A stretch of DNA of 64,000 nt from Streptomyces sp. NBC_00273 (GCF_036178145.1 NZ_CP108067.1:4464001-4528000), one strand, 5' to 3'; counted from the first letter of the stretch, positions 19,159 to 28,811 are shown. The notes: generated by a model from the sequence alone, not told the origin. Translations and numbers: made by a program.

Positions 19159-21291
19159 TTACTCGCCCTTGGCCTTCGCGATGATCTCCTCGGCGACGTT
19201 CCGGGGAACCTCGGCGTAGGAGTCGAACTGCATCGAGTAGCTGGCGCGACCCGAGGTCTTGCTGCGGAGGTCTCCGACGTAGCCGAACATCTCCGAAAGG
19301 GGCACGAGGCCCTTCACGACGCGAGCACCGTGACGCTCCTCCATGGCCTGGATCTGGCCACGACGGGAGTTGATGTCACCGATGACGTCACCCATGTAGT
19401 CCTCGGGCGTGGTGACCTCTACGGCCATCATCGGCTCGAGGAGCACGGGAGAAGCCTTGCGCGCGGCCTCCTTGAAGGCCTGCGAACCGGCGATCTTGAA
19501 GGCGAGCTCCGAGGAGTCGACCTCGTGGTAGCCACCGTCGAGAAGCGTGACGCGAACGCCCGTCATCTCGTAGCCGGCCAGGATGCCGAACTGCATGGCT
19601 TCCTGCGCACCGGCGTCGACCGAAGGGATGTACTCCTTCGGGACGCGTCCACCGGTGACCTTGTTCACGAACTCGTACGCCGGACCGTCGGTCTCGGTGA
19701 TGGGCTCGATCGCGATCTGCACCTTGGCGAACTGACCGGTACCACCGGTCTGCTTCTTGTGCGTGTAGTCGTGACGCTCGACGGCCTTGCGGATCGTCTC
19801 GCGGTACGCGACCTGCGGCTTGCCGACGTTGGCCTCGACCTTGAACTCGCGCTTCATACGGTCGACCAGCACCTCGAGGTGCAGCTCGCCCATACCGCCG
19901 AGGATGGTCTGGCCCGTCTCCTCGTCCGAGTGAACGTGGAAGGAGGGGTCCTCCTCCGCGAGACGCTGGATGGCAACACCCAGCTTCTCCTGGTCACCCT
20001 TGGACTTGGGCTCGATGGCGACCTGGATGACCGGAGCCGGGAAGTCCATGGACTCCAGGATCACGGGCTGCTTGTCGTCACACAGCGTCTCACCGGTGGT
20101 GGTCTGCTTCAGGCCCATGACGGCGACGATGTCGCCGGCGCCCACCGCGTCGATCTCTTCACGCTTGTTGGCGTGCATGCGGTAGATCTTGCCGATGCGC
20201 TCCTTCTTGCCCTTGACGGAGTTCAGCACCGCAGTGCCGGCCTCCAGGCGGCCCGAGTAAACCCGGACGAAGGTGAGCTTGCCGAGGTGCGGGTCGCTCA
20301 TGATCTTGAACGCGAGCGCGGCGAGGGGCTCCTCGTCGGACGGCTTGCGCTTCACGACGACCTCGGCGTCGCGGACGTCGTGGCCCTCGATGGCCTCGAT
20401 GTCCAGCGGCGACGGCAGGTAGCGGACGACGGCGTCGAGCAGGGGCTGAACGCCCTTGTTCTTGAACGCCGTGCCACAGAACACCGCGGTGATCGTGGGC
20501 TCGCCCTTGCCCTTGCCGGAGTTCAGGATGATCCGACGGACGGCGGCGTGCAGCTGCTCGACGGTGGGCTCGTTGCCCTCCAGGAACAGCTCCATGATCT
20601 CGTCGTCGTTCTCGGCGACGGTCTCGACCAGCTTGCCGCGCCACTCTTCAGCAGCCTCGGTGTGCGTGGCCGGGATGTCGACGATGTCGTACATCTCGCC
20701 CTTGGTCGCCTCGGCGGACCAGACGAACGCCTTCATCGTGACGAGGTCGACGACACCCTGGAAGTCGGCCTCGGCACCGATGGGGAGCTGCATGACGATC
20801 GGAACCGCACCGAGGCGGTCCTTGATCATGTCGACGCAGCGGTGGAACTCGGCGCCGGTGCGGTCGAGCTTGTTGACGAAGCAGATGCGCGGCACGCCGT
20901 AGCGGTCCGCCTGACGCCAAACGGTCTCGGACTGCGGCTCGACGCCGGCCACACCGTCGAAGACGGTGACGGCGCCGTCGAGGACGCGGAGCGAACGCTC
21001 CACCTCGACGGTGAAGTCGACGTGACCCGGGGTGTCGATGATGTTGATCGTGTGGTCAACGTCTTCGAGGGGCCAGTGGCAGGTCGTCGCGGCAGACGTG
21101 ATGGTGATACCACGCTCCTGCTCCTGCTCCATCCAGTCCATCGTGGCAGCGCCGTCGTGGACCTCACCGATCTTGTACGACACACCGGTGTAGAACAGGA
21201 TGCGCTCGGTGGTGGTCGTCTTGCCCGCGTCGATGTGGGCCATGATCCCGATGTTGCGGACCTTGGCCAGGTCAAGCGAAGTGGTAGCCAT
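19159..21291 (-). CDS. fusA: Elongation factor G
   Basis: EF-G is the GTPase that drives translocation and, with RRF, ribosome recycling. The 710-residue product starts [20 protein letters not shown]. It shows the P-loop AHIDAGKTT, the RGITI switch, [19 protein letters not shown] and the later domains IV-V, including [20 protein letters not shown]. Length is normal. It lies 39 bases after rpsG. Confidence 0.98.
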   Translation of the reverse strand: MATTSLDLAKVRNIGIMAHIDAGKTTTTERILFYTGVSYKIGEVHDGAATMDWMEQEQERGITITSAATTCHWPLEDVDHTINIIDTPGHVDFTVEVERSLRVLDGAVTVFDGVAGVEPQSETVWRQADRYGVPRICFVNKLDRTGAEFHRCVDMIKDRLGAVPIVMQLPIGAEADFQGVVDLVTMKAFVWSAEATKGEMYDIVDIPATHTEAAEEWRGKLVETVAENDDEIMELFLEGNEPTVEQLHAAVRRIILNSGKGKGEPTITAVFCGTAFKNKGVQPLLDAVVRYLPSPLDIEAIEGHDVRDAEVVVKRKPSDEEPLAALAFKIMSDPHLGKLTFVRVYSGRLEAGTAVLNSVKGKKERIGKIYRMHANKREEIDAVGAGDIVAVMGLKQTTTGETLCDDKQPVILESMDFPAPVIQVAIEPKSKGDQEKLGVAIQRLAEEDPSFHVHSDEETGQTILGGMGELHLEVLVDRMKREFKVEANVGKPQVAYRETIRKAVERHDYTHKKQTGGTGQFAKVQIAIEPITETDGPAYEFVNKVTGGRVPKEYIPSVDAGAQEAMQFGILAGYEMTGVRVTLLDGGYHEVDSSELAFKIAGSQAFKEAARKASPVLLEPMMAVEVTTPEDYMGDVIGDINSRRGQIQAMEERHGARVVKGLVPLSEMFGYVGDLRSKTSGRASYSMQFDSYAEVPRNVAEEIIAKAKGE

Positions 21292-21330
21292 AAGGCTTCG
21301 GTCTTCTCTCGGTCTCGATGTGGGGTGGGA

Positions 21331-21801
21331 CTACCAGCGGTAGTGCGCGAAGGCCTTGTTGGACTCGGCCATCTTGTGCGTGTCCTCGCGCTTCTTGACG
21401 GCAGCGCCAAGACCGTTGGAGGCGTCGAGCAGCTCGTTCATGAGGCGCTCGGTCATGGTCTTCTCACGGCGGGCGCGGGAGTAACCCACGAGCCAGCGGA
21501 GGGCCAGGGTCGACTGGCGACCCGGCTTGACCTCGACGGGGACCTGGTAGGTCGCGCCACCGACACGGCGGGACTTGACCTCGAGGGACGGCTTGACGTT
21601 CTCCAGCGCGCGCTTCAGCGTGATGACCGGGTCGTTGCCGGTCTTCTCGCGGAGGCCTTCCATGGCGCCGTAAACGATGCGCTCGGCGGTGGAGCGCTTG
21701 CCGTTCAGGAGGATCTTGTTGATGAGCGACGTCACCAGAGGAGATGCGTAGACCGGGTCGATGATGACCGGGCGCTTCGGGGCGGGGCCCTTACGAGGCA
21801 T
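21331..21801 (-). CDS. rpsG: 30S ribosomal protein S7
   Basis: S7 nucleates assembly of the 30S head and touches the E site. The 156-residue product starts [20 protein letters not shown] and includes [20 protein letters not shown] and [20 protein letters not shown], conserved in S7. It begins 2 bases after the rpsL stop, so translation is likely coupled. Confidence 0.97.
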   Translation of the reverse strand: MPRKGPAPKRPVIIDPVYASPLVTSLINKILLNGKRSTAERIVYGAMEGLREKTGNDPVITLKRALENVKPSLEVKSRRVGGATYQVPVEVKPGRQSTLALRWLVGYSRARREKTMTERLMNELLDASNGLGAAVKKREDTHKMAESNKAFAHYRW

Positions 21802-21803
21802 TC

Positions 21804-22175
21804 TTACTTCTCCTTCTTGGCGCCGTAGCGGCTGCGGGCCTGCTTGCGGTTCTTGACAGCCTGGGTGTCAAGCGCACCGCGGATGATCTTGTAACGAACA
21901 CCCGGCAGGTCCTTCACACGGCCACCACGCACGAGCACGATCGAGTGCTCCTGCAGGTTGTGTCCCTCACCCGGAATGTAAGCGGTGACCTCGATGCCGG
22001 AGGTCAGACGCACACGCGCGACCTTACGGAGCGCCGAGTTCGGCTTCTTCGGGGTGGTCGTGAACACACGCGTGCAGACGCCGCGACGCTGGGGCGAAGC
22101 CTCAAGCGCGGGGGTCTTTGTCTTCTCGACCTTGTCCTGCCGGCCCTTACGGACCAGCTGCTGGATCGTAGGCAC
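21804..22175 (-). CDS. rpsL: 30S ribosomal protein S12
   Basis: S12 controls decoding accuracy in the 30S A site. The GTG at 22175 ([15 protein letters not shown]) has GGAGAAG upstream and gives 123 residues. Lysines at positions 43 ([11 protein letters not shown]) and 88 ([10 protein letters not shown]), the classic sites of streptomycin-resistance change, are both unaltered. It heads the str operon behind a roughly 187-base leader. Confidence 0.97.
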   Translation of the reverse strand: MPTIQQLVRKGRQDKVEKTKTPALEASPQRRGVCTRVFTTTPKKPNSALRKVARVRLTSGIEVTAYIPGEGHNLQEHSIVLVRGGRVKDLPGVRYKIIRGALDTQAVKNRKQARSRYGAKKEK

Positions 22176-22225
22176 TACTTCTCCGGTTTCTGTGTGCCGT
22201 GTAGTGAAACTAACCTGGAACTTCC

Positions 22226-22250
22226 CCGACCCACGCGGTCGGGTGTGTCG
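22226..22250 (-). promoter_or_regulatory. Shared leader hairpin element, str copy
   Basis: This is the second copy of the 25-base element at 8906-8930, differing at one position outside the stem. The stem arms CCGACC and GGTCGG are unchanged. It lies about 50 bases before the rpsL start and about 110 bases after the predicted transcription start. Conservation in two unlinked ribosomal leaders suggests function in RNA. Confidence 0.65.
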
Positions 22251-22368
22251 AACACTGCACGCTTTCACCGAAGTGAGTCGGGCGCAGATTGCGGTGTGGT
22301 CTTCTCGGCTCTCCGCGGGGTCTTGAGCACGCGCGGGAGCCCAGGGCACACCCCAGGCACAAGGTCAG

Positions 22369-22397
22369 AGCGTACCTACCTCACAGAGGTAGGTCAA
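22369..22397 (-). promoter_or_regulatory. Predicted str operon promoter
   Basis: On the minus strand TTGACC (22397-22392), a 17-base spacer and TACGCT (22374-22369) match the vegetative consensus. The spacer holds most of an inverted repeat (ACCTACCTC ACA GAGGTAGGT, 22374-22394) that would sit between the -35 and -10. The repeat may bind a regulator or be chance. The divergent membrane-protein gene begins 138 bases away. Confidence 0.75.
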
Positions 22398-22534
22398 AAC
22401 AAATGCCCAGCACGAAATCCCGCCGCGCGCAAGCGGGGAGCGGCCCGATCGGCCCTGTGCCCTGTCCCCGCGCCCTAAACTGGCGGCTTGACCGGCGCGG
22501 GACGCCCGCGAGTCGATCAGCAGGGAGCAGGACA

Positions 22535-25054
22535 TTGGGGACCGTGGCACCCGAACCGACCACAGTCGACGCCCGTCCCCAGGCCCCGCGCAGACCCGCC
22601 CCGCGCAGACCGGCCATCCGCCTGATCACCCGTTCCCGCGGTCCCCTGCTGGCCTTCCTGATCACCTCGGGCGCCTTCTGCGCCGCCTGGGTGGCGCGCG
22701 GCACCTTCCCCTTCGGCCACACCGGGCGGGCCCTGAACGACCAGGCCAACCAGTACGTGCCCTTCCACCGGGCGCTGTGGGACCTGGTCCACGGGCAGGC
22801 CGCCGGGGACGTCCTCTTCACCTGGCGCGGCGGCTTCGGACAACAGTTCCTCGCCGGCTACCACACCTACCTCGGCAACCCCTTCTCGTGGCTGGCCGTC
22901 GTCGTCCCCCGCGCCCACGTCGACCTCGCCGTCTTCGCGATCACCCCGATCACCATGGGCACCGCCGCCGCCGTGATGACGGTGTACCTCGGCAAGCTGC
23001 ACCCCGGCCCCTGGTGGCAGCGGGGCGTGCTCGGAGCGACGTACGGCCTGTGCGGCTGGGCGCTGAGCGACGCCTCGTACATCCCCATGTGGCTCTGGGG
23101 CCTGGTCGCGCTCCCCGTGCTCGGCATCGCCGTCGAGTGGTGCCTGGAGGAGCGCCGCTGGCCGGGCGTGGCCCTGCTCGTCGCGCTCGCCTGGTTCGGG
23201 AACTTCTACACCGCGATGATGGCCACGATGGCCGCCTGCGTCCTGCTCGCCATCCGCATGATCACCCGCGACATGTCGGGCCGGGAGCGGCTGCGCGCAC
23301 TGTGGCGGGCCGCGACGGCCACCGGGACCGGGATCCTGCTGACGCTGCCGCTGCTCCTGCCGTCGTTCCTGTCCAGCGGGGCCGCGCAGCCGACCAAGGC
23401 CGCCGCCTTCGACCCCGTACGGATCGAGGTGTTCCTCGCGGGCATGCTCCCGGCCACGCACCTGTGGGGCGGCCGCCCGCGGCTCTACGTCGCCTCGCTC
23501 GGGCTGATCCTGGCCGGCGCGTTCGTCCTCAACACCGCCGTCGCCCGGCGGACCCGCCTGGTGTGGGCGGCGGCGGCGCTGCTCGTGGTCGCCTCCTTCC
23601 AGTTCCCGCCCACGCAGTACCTGTGGCACGGCCTGGCGGTGCCGAACGGCAACCCGTACCGCGAGGCCTTCGTCTTCAGCGGGATGGTCGTGATCGTGGC
23701 CTGGCTGGCGCTGGCCAACCGGCCGCGCCCGCTGCACCTGGCCCTGGTGGCGGCCCTCCTGGTGGCGGCCACCTACGTGCTGCGGCGCACCGACGACTTC
23801 GGCGGCTGGACCTGGCCGGCCGTGCTCGGCGGTGGCGCGGTCTCCCTGCTGGCCCTGGTCCTGCTGCGGCTCGGCGAGAAGCGCCGGTACCTGATCCCGG
23901 TGGCCGCCGCCCTGATGATCGGCGTCGTGTTCGCCGAGTCCACGGTCGCCGCCGCGAACGCGGACGCCCGCCGGTCCCGCGAGCGCTGGGCCAAGCCCGT
24001 CACCACCTCGAACCGATCGATCGGCAACCACTTCGAGGCCGTCCGCGGTGTGGCGGACTGGCCCGCCTACCGGACCGACTCGGGCGCGCCCCAGAGCGCG
24101 TACAACGACGCCCTGGCGCTGCGCGCGGAAGGCCCGCAGTACTACAGCAGCTACCTCCCCGAGGCCACGTACAAGGCCCTGGAGCCCCTGGGATACGGCT
24201 TCAAGAACGACGGCCGGACCTTCTTCGGCGCCGACAACCCGGTGCTCGACGCGATCTTCTCGATCGGCGCGCGGGTCCGCCCGGGGACCGCCCCCGACAC
24301 CTGGACGGCCTCGAAGTTCCCCGCGCCCCCGCTGGTCACCGTCCGCACCGCGCCGTACTCCTCCCCCCACCCGGCGGACAGCGTGTACGCCCACCAGGAG
24401 GCCGTCCTGGGCGCCACCGTCTACCAGGTCCCGCCGGTCACCCGCGGCGGGACCGACATCGAGCAGACGTACACGGCCCGGTGCACCCCCGGTTCCGAGG
24501 CCTACTGGTACTCCCCCGCCGTCTACGGCACGGTCCGCACCGGCGGCGGCCCGCAGCAGCTCCTGGAGGACCGGAGGACCGGCGTGACCCCGCTGGGCAC
24601 CGTCCCCGCCTCGGGCCAGGTCGACGTCACCGTGCAGACGCGCACGAAGGGCGCGGACGCGGGCGCGTACCCGCTCGGCTGCCTGGACCGCACCGCCCTC
24701 GACGCGGCCGTCCGCCACCTCACCGCCACCGGCGCCACCGCGGTCCGCCCGGGCGGCCACACCATCGGGGCCACCCTCCCCGCGCCCACCGGGGGCACGG
24801 CCGTCATCGCCACGACCGCCGTCCCGGGCTGGCAGTGTTCGGCCCCGCTGAAGCCCTTCCACGGCCTGCTGGCCGTGGACCTCCCGCCGGGCACGACCGA
24901 GGTCTCCTGCACCTTCACCCCGAAGGGCCTAGCCCCGGGCCTCGCGGGCGCCGCGCTGTCCCTCCTGACCCTCGCCGCCGTCCACCTCACAACGCTGCGC
25001 CGCCGGCGCCAGCGTCTGTACGGGGGTAATCCCCTGGTTCGAGAGCGCTCGTAA
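22535..25054 (+). CDS. YfhO family membrane protein
   Basis: An integral membrane protein of about 839 residues resembling YfhO-like GT-C-type proteins, some of which glycosylate cell-surface polymers. TTG at 22535 (GGGAG 7 bases upstream) is preferred; GTG at 22544 is the other candidate. The first half has about 10-12 hydrophobic segments, starting GPLLAFLITSGAFCAAWVAR. The loop after segment 1 (NDQANQYVPFHRALWDLVHG) has the acidic and polar residues typical of the family. From about residue 490 the protein is largely outside, rich in Pro, Thr and Gly, and a final segment (LAGAALSLLTLAAVHL) precedes a basic tail. The donor and acceptor are unknown. It is divergent from rpsL. Confidence 0.7.
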   Translation: MGTVAPEPTTVDARPQAPRRPAPRRPAIRLITRSRGPLLAFLITSGAFCAAWVARGTFPFGHTGRALNDQANQYVPFHRALWDLVHGQAAGDVLFTWRGGFGQQFLAGYHTYLGNPFSWLAVVVPRAHVDLAVFAITPITMGTAAAVMTVYLGKLHPGPWWQRGVLGATYGLCGWALSDASYIPMWLWGLVALPVLGIAVEWCLEERRWPGVALLVALAWFGNFYTAMMATMAACVLLAIRMITRDMSGRERLRALWRAATATGTGILLTLPLLLPSFLSSGAAQPTKAAAFDPVRIEVFLAGMLPATHLWGGRPRLYVASLGLILAGAFVLNTAVARRTRLVWAAAALLVVASFQFPPTQYLWHGLAVPNGNPYREAFVFSGMVVIVAWLALANRPRPLHLALVAALLVAATYVLRRTDDFGGWTWPAVLGGGAVSLLALVLLRLGEKRRYLIPVAAALMIGVVFAESTVAAANADARRSRERWAKPVTTSNRSIGNHFEAVRGVADWPAYRTDSGAPQSAYNDALALRAEGPQYYSSYLPEATYKALEPLGYGFKNDGRTFFGADNPVLDAIFSIGARVRPGTAPDTWTASKFPAPPLVTVRTAPYSSPHPADSVYAHQEAVLGATVYQVPPVTRGGTDIEQTYTARCTPGSEAYWYSPAVYGTVRTGGGPQQLLEDRRTGVTPLGTVPASGQVDVTVQTRTKGADAGAYPLGCLDRTALDAAVRHLTATGATAVRPGGHTIGATLPAPTGGTAVIATTAVPGWQCSAPLKPFHGLLAVDLPPGTTEVSCTFTPKGLAPGLAGAALSLLTLAAVHLTTLRRRRQRLYGGNPLVRERS

Positions 25055-25107
25055 GCCGTTGTTCAGTACATTGACCGCCTTGATCACCGGGGCGGGGGCG
25101 ACGGCAG

Positions 25108-25827
25108 ATGACCAGGGACGCGGACCCGACGGGTGGGGGCGGACTCGACGACCGGGTCCCGTTCCTGGCCCGGCTGGAACAGGCGGACGGTGCGGCGTTA
25201 CGGGCGCTCGGCCGTGAGGTGCTCTACCCACCCCGCGGCACCCTGCTCCACCAGGACGAGCCCACTGCCCACGTCCTGTTGGTGCTCCGGGGCTGGACCA
25301 AGGTCACCGTGGCCCATCCCAACGGCTACCAGGCCCTGCTCGCGCTGCGCGGGCCGGGCGACATCATCGGCGAGTCCGCGGCCCTGACCCGCCGCCCGCG
25401 CTCCGCGACCGTGACCGCCCTCGAACACGTCCGCGCCGTCGTCATCGAGCAGGAGCGCTTCCGCGTCTTCCTCGGTAGCTCCCCCGAGGTCTCCCTCCAA
25501 CTGTTGGCCCTCGTCTCCGACCGCACACGTGCCGCCGACCGACGCAACCTCCAGTTCGCCTCGGTTCCGGTCCGCGAGCGACTCGCAGTGCTCCTGCTGG
25601 ACCTGGCACACATCCACGGCCGGCGCACGGAGGAAGGGGTGGAGGTCGCAGTCCCGCTCACGAAGCAGGAACTGGCGGGCGCCGTGAGCGCCTCCCGCGA
25701 GATGGTCCAGCGCGAGCTGAAGGCCCTGCGGGACCGGGGCGTCATCAATACGGGCCGGCGCACGCTGGTGATCGTGCGGCCGGACGTGCTGCACCGCATT
25801 GCGCGGGGTCGGCCCCAACCGTCCTGA
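25108..25827 (+). CDS. Crp/Fnr family transcriptional regulator with a TTA codon
   Basis: A 239-residue regulator. Residues 15-135 form a cyclic-nucleotide-binding-type beta barrel (VLLVLRGWTKVTVAHPNGYQ, then GPGDIIGESAALTRRPRSAT, close to the cAMP phosphate-binding cassette). A helix-turn-helix follows near residues 190-215 (LTKQELAGAVSASREMVQRE). The cassette has E and R in plausible cNMP positions, so ligand binding is likely; cAMP versus other nucleotides cannot be told. Leu31 is encoded by TTA (25198-25200), the codon read by bldA tRNA in Streptomyces. It ends 105 bases before a cyclase-like gene, an attractive partner. Confidence 0.85.
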   Translation: MTRDADPTGGGGLDDRVPFLARLEQADGAALRALGREVLYPPRGTLLHQDEPTAHVLLVLRGWTKVTVAHPNGYQALLALRGPGDIIGESAALTRRPRSATVTALEHVRAVVIEQERFRVFLGSSPEVSLQLLALVSDRTRAADRRNLQFASVPVRERLAVLLLDLAHIHGRRTEEGVEVAVPLTKQELAGAVSASREMVQRELKALRDRGVINTGRRTLVIVRPDVLHRIARGRPQPS

Positions 25828-25932
25828 GACAGGGCACCGATCCGTCAGTGCCCATGGTTCAGTGCACACGGTCACACTGGGGTGCGTCATCCTCCCTCAC
25901 GGCACCGGGGCCGGCTGCCCGACGCTGCTCGC

Positions 25933-26682
25933 ATGACACAGCCGCAACCCCTCTTCCGCCACCTGCTCCTGATCGACACCGAGCGCTACAGCGACCGCGA
26001 CGACGTGCAGCAGGCCTACCTCCGCCGCATGCTCTTCGGGATCGTCGACCGCGTCCTGCTTTCGGCCGGTGTCGACCAGAGCCTGCGTCGGCGGGCCGAC
26101 CGCGGCGATGCGGTCATGGAACTCATCGACCCCGCAGTCCCACTGACCGACCTGCTACGCACCCTGCTGCGGGATGCCCCGGCAGAACTGCGTGCGGTGA
26201 ACCGGCTCGCCGCCGGCTCCGCGCAGATCCGCCTTCGCGCCGTCCTGGCCACCGGCTACGTCCACATCGACGAGTTCGACGGCTGGGTGGGGACGGACCT
26301 GAACAACGCCTGCCGGCTCCTGGACGGCGACCCGCTGCGCGCTGCTCTGCGCGAACGCCCGGACGACTACGCCCTCTGCGTCTCGGAGTCCGTGCACGCC
26401 GGCATCGTCGCCCACGACCACCTCGGCATCCCGAAGGACGAGTTCCACCCGATCACCGTCCCCAGCAAGAACGGCCCGCTGCCCGCCTGGCTCCACGGCC
26501 CCCTCCCGACAGCCGAAGCCGCGTCCGCCCCGCCCGAGCCCGTACCGCCGCCGGCACCCCGGCCCGCCACCCCTCAGCCCCCGTCCCCCACCGGCCTCGA
26601 TTTCCGGGGCACCAACAACGGTGTCGTCGCGAACCGCATCGAGGGCGCCATCACCTTCGGGGACCGGGGCGGGCGCCCGTGA
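25933..26682 (+). CDS. Class III nucleotidyl cyclase-like protein with C-terminal signalling motif
   Basis: A 249-residue protein; the ATG at 25933 (MTQPQPLFRHLLLIDTERYS) is chosen because upstream codons look non-coding. The domain (about 8-140) follows the class III cyclase pattern. Expected metal Asp residues are D15 (LLLIDTERYS) and D59 (RADRGDAVMEL), and the transition-state pair is N124/R128 (VGTDLNNACRLL). These are present, so catalysis is plausible. A Pro-rich linker (about 195-220) leads to FRGTNNGVVANRIEGAITF (224-242), a motif repeated near the N-terminus of the next protein. The stop overlaps the next start as GTGA. The product could be cCMP, cUMP, cAMP or cGMP; the sequence does not decide. 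The layout recalls Pycsar cyclases. Confidence 0.75.
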   Translation: MTQPQPLFRHLLLIDTERYSDRDDVQQAYLRRMLFGIVDRVLLSAGVDQSLRRRADRGDAVMELIDPAVPLTDLLRTLLRDAPAELRAVNRLAAGSAQIRLRAVLATGYVHIDEFDGWVGTDLNNACRLLDGDPLRAALRERPDDYALCVSESVHAGIVAHDHLGIPKDEFHPITVPSKNGPLPAWLHGPLPTAEAASAPPEPVPPPAPRPATPQPPSPTGLDFRGTNNGVVANRIEGAITFGDRGGRP

Positions 26683-28811
26683 ACGCGCAGGCACCGCAGA
26701 GCGATCCGGAGCCGGACGCCGTCGCACCGGCCGAGGACGAGGCCGCCACCGAGGCCGACCAACCCGCCCAGGAGCCCTGGGCCGCCCGTCGGGACCTGGA
26801 CGCCCACACCCCGAGCTCGATGGCCCTGCGCTTCCACGGGACCAATCACGGCGTCACGGCCCAACAGGTCATCGGCGACATCATCACCGGCGGCAAGACC
26901 GAGCACCACTACAACTTCGGCGGCCTAGGAGGCTTCGGCGGCGGACAGGTCTCCGGTGAGATCCCGACACGGTCCCTGGAACGGCTCGCCGACGACTTCA
27001 TCTCGGAAGGCACCCCGTTCGCCGCGTTACTGGGGAGGCTGCGCGAGGAACGCGTGATCGTCCTGACGGGCGATCCGTTCACCGGCCGCCGCACCGCCGC
27101 GCTCATGCTGCTGCACCGCCTCGGCGCCACACCGGTCCGCGCCCTCGACCGTGCCGTGCCCCCGGGCGAGCTGAGCCAGCGGCTGACCTCGGGTGACGGA
27201 GTCGTGGGTCACGTGCTGTGCGATCTGGACATCTCACGCGAGCAGCCGCTACGAGAGGCCCACCTGTTGGCGCTGCGCAGCCGGATGCGGGAACTACAGG
27301 GGTACCTCGTGATCACGGCCGGGCACAGCCCTTACGTCGAGGACACCGTGGAGCTCGCCGCCTGGCACCCGCCCGCACCGGCGACCGTCCTCGCGTCCCT
27401 GCTGCCCAAGAGGACGGACGAGGCAAAGGCGCAGGAGCTGCTCGCCCTGCCGGCCGTCGCCGAGTTCCTCTCGCACGACCGGCAGATCCGCGAAGTCGTG
27501 CAGTACGTCGCTGTCCTGGCGCAGGCCGACGAGAACCGGATCGAGCAGTACTCGCTGATCGCTCTGGAACAGCAGGTACAGGAGTGGTTCGAGGAAGCCG
27601 AGACTCCGGTGCAGTTGCGGGAGAAGGCCTTCCTGATCGCCCTTGCCGCGTTCGACAAGGGCCCGTACGCCCTGACCGCGGAACTGAGCGATGTCCTGTA
27701 CGCCGCCCTGCGCAGCACAGGAGACGAGAAGTACCAGGAGCCGATACCGGTCTTCGGCACCCACATCGGCAAACGGCTCCAGAAGGCCCGGGCAAAGCGT
27801 TATCCCGACCGGGAGATGACCGAGTGGGGGCCGGTCACCCAGGTCAAAGCTGCCTTCCATGACGAACGCGTCGCACCGGTCGTGCTGCGCGAGGTCTGGA
27901 CGGGCCACCCTGCAGCCCGCCCCGCGCTGATCAAATGGCTCGCCGCCCTCTCCGTCGACGGGCGCCCTTTCGTACGCACCCGGGCGGCGGCCACCGTCGC
28001 GGTCCTCGCCTTCACCGATCTGCCCTCCACCATGGCGCTCATCGTCGAACGCTGGGCGGGCGCGAAGGAATCCCGGCGCCAACTGACGGCAGTCAGTGCC
28101 CTCACCCTGGCCCACCGGATCGGGGCCCCGAACATCCCGCGGATCGTCGATACGTGGAGCACCGCCACACAGGATCCGAAGCGGTGCTGGGTAGGGGTCC
28201 GTGCCTTGGGACTGATCGGGCCCGAGCGGCCGGTGGAGACCCTCGCCGCCCTGCGGGCCCAGGCCAGGCACCAGCACGACAAGCAGCTCAAACAGTCCCG
28301 CATGGGGGTCGGCGACCAACAGGTCGCCGCGGAACTCCCTCAGTCCGTGGCCCTGCTGCTGCTCTCCCCGGCAGCCGATACGGCCCTGAGCGCCCTGCTG
28401 CCGACCCTCGACGGCCACCCCTCCTCCCGAGCGCTCGCCCTGGACGGGTTCCTCACCGCCTGCGAACGGACCGACACGGCAGCGTGCCCGCCCTTGCTCG
28501 ATCAGGCAGCCCGCTCCCCCTTCGCCGCACGCTCGATCGCTCGGCTGCTCGGGGTGGCGCTCAACGACCGCACGGCCAACGAGCGCGCCGAGAACGCGCT
28601 CAGGAGCTGGGTCCGGGCCGCCGACACCGACCCCGGAACCGAACGGGCGCTCTCGGCCGTGCTCCCCGCAGCCATCGCCGACCCCCGCGACGCGGCCCGC
28701 CTCAGCCACCTGCTCGACACCGTGCAAGGACTGGACGGCCGGCCCCGGCCTGCGGTGGCGGACCGGATGCGTACCGCGCTCACCCACCCCCACGCTCACG
28801 CACCCGCCTGA
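26679..28811 (+). CDS. STAND-like P-loop protein with motif shared with the cyclase
   Basis: A 710-residue protein from GTG 26679. The first 45 residues are acidic and Pro/Ala-rich. Residues 52-70 (FHGTNHGVTAQQVIGDIIT) match the cyclase C-terminal motif. A Gly-rich run (FGGLGGFGGG) precedes a Walker A-like GDPFTGRRT (131-139), in which Arg replaces the usual Lys. VVGHVLCDLDISR is the candidate Walker B. The C-terminal 350 residues are helical and may form HEAT-like repeats (for example TRAAATVAVLAFTDLPSTMA). This arrangement resembles signal-transducing NTPases of bacterial conflict systems, with the helical part as sensor. Leu117 is a TTA codon (27027-27029). ATPase activity is uncertain. 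It is coupled to the cyclase and precedes the band-7 gene by 11 bases. Confidence 0.65.
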   Translation: MNAQAPQSDPEPDAVAPAEDEAATEADQPAQEPWAARRDLDAHTPSSMALRFHGTNHGVTAQQVIGDIITGGKTEHHYNFGGLGGFGGGQVSGEIPTRSLERLADDFISEGTPFAALLGRLREERVIVLTGDPFTGRRTAALMLLHRLGATPVRALDRAVPPGELSQRLTSGDGVVGHVLCDLDISREQPLREAHLLALRSRMRELQGYLVITAGHSPYVEDTVELAAWHPPAPATVLASLLPKRTDEAKAQELLALPAVAEFLSHDRQIREVVQYVAVLAQADENRIEQYSLIALEQQVQEWFEEAETPVQLREKAFLIALAAFDKGPYALTAELSDVLYAALRSTGDEKYQEPIPVFGTHIGKRLQKARAKRYPDREMTEWGPVTQVKAAFHDERVAPVVLREVWTGHPAARPALIKWLAALSVDGRPFVRTRAAATVAVLAFTDLPSTMALIVERWAGAKESRRQLTAVSALTLAHRIGAPNIPRIVDTWSTATQDPKRCWVGVRALGLIGPERPVETLAALRAQARHQHDKQLKQSRMGVGDQQVAAELPQSVALLLLSPAADTALSALLPTLDGHPSSRALALDGFLTACERTDTAACPPLLDQAARSPFAARSIARLLGVALNDRTANERAENALRSWVRAADTDPGTERALSAVLPAAIADPRDAARLSHLLDTVQGLDGRPRPAVADRMRTALTHPHAHAPA

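Noticed and set aside
19144..21828. 894-codon plus-strand open frame opposite fusA and rpsG
   Set aside because: Antisense shadow of fusA and rpsG. It is rich in Arg, Asp and Leu as expected from reverse reading of GC-rich coding DNA.
25848..26678. Upstream extension of the NTPase frame across the cyclase gene
   Set aside because: The 277 extra codons are a frame-shifted reading of the cyclase, rich in Arg and Pro. The GTG at 26679 overlapping the cyclase stop is the likely start.
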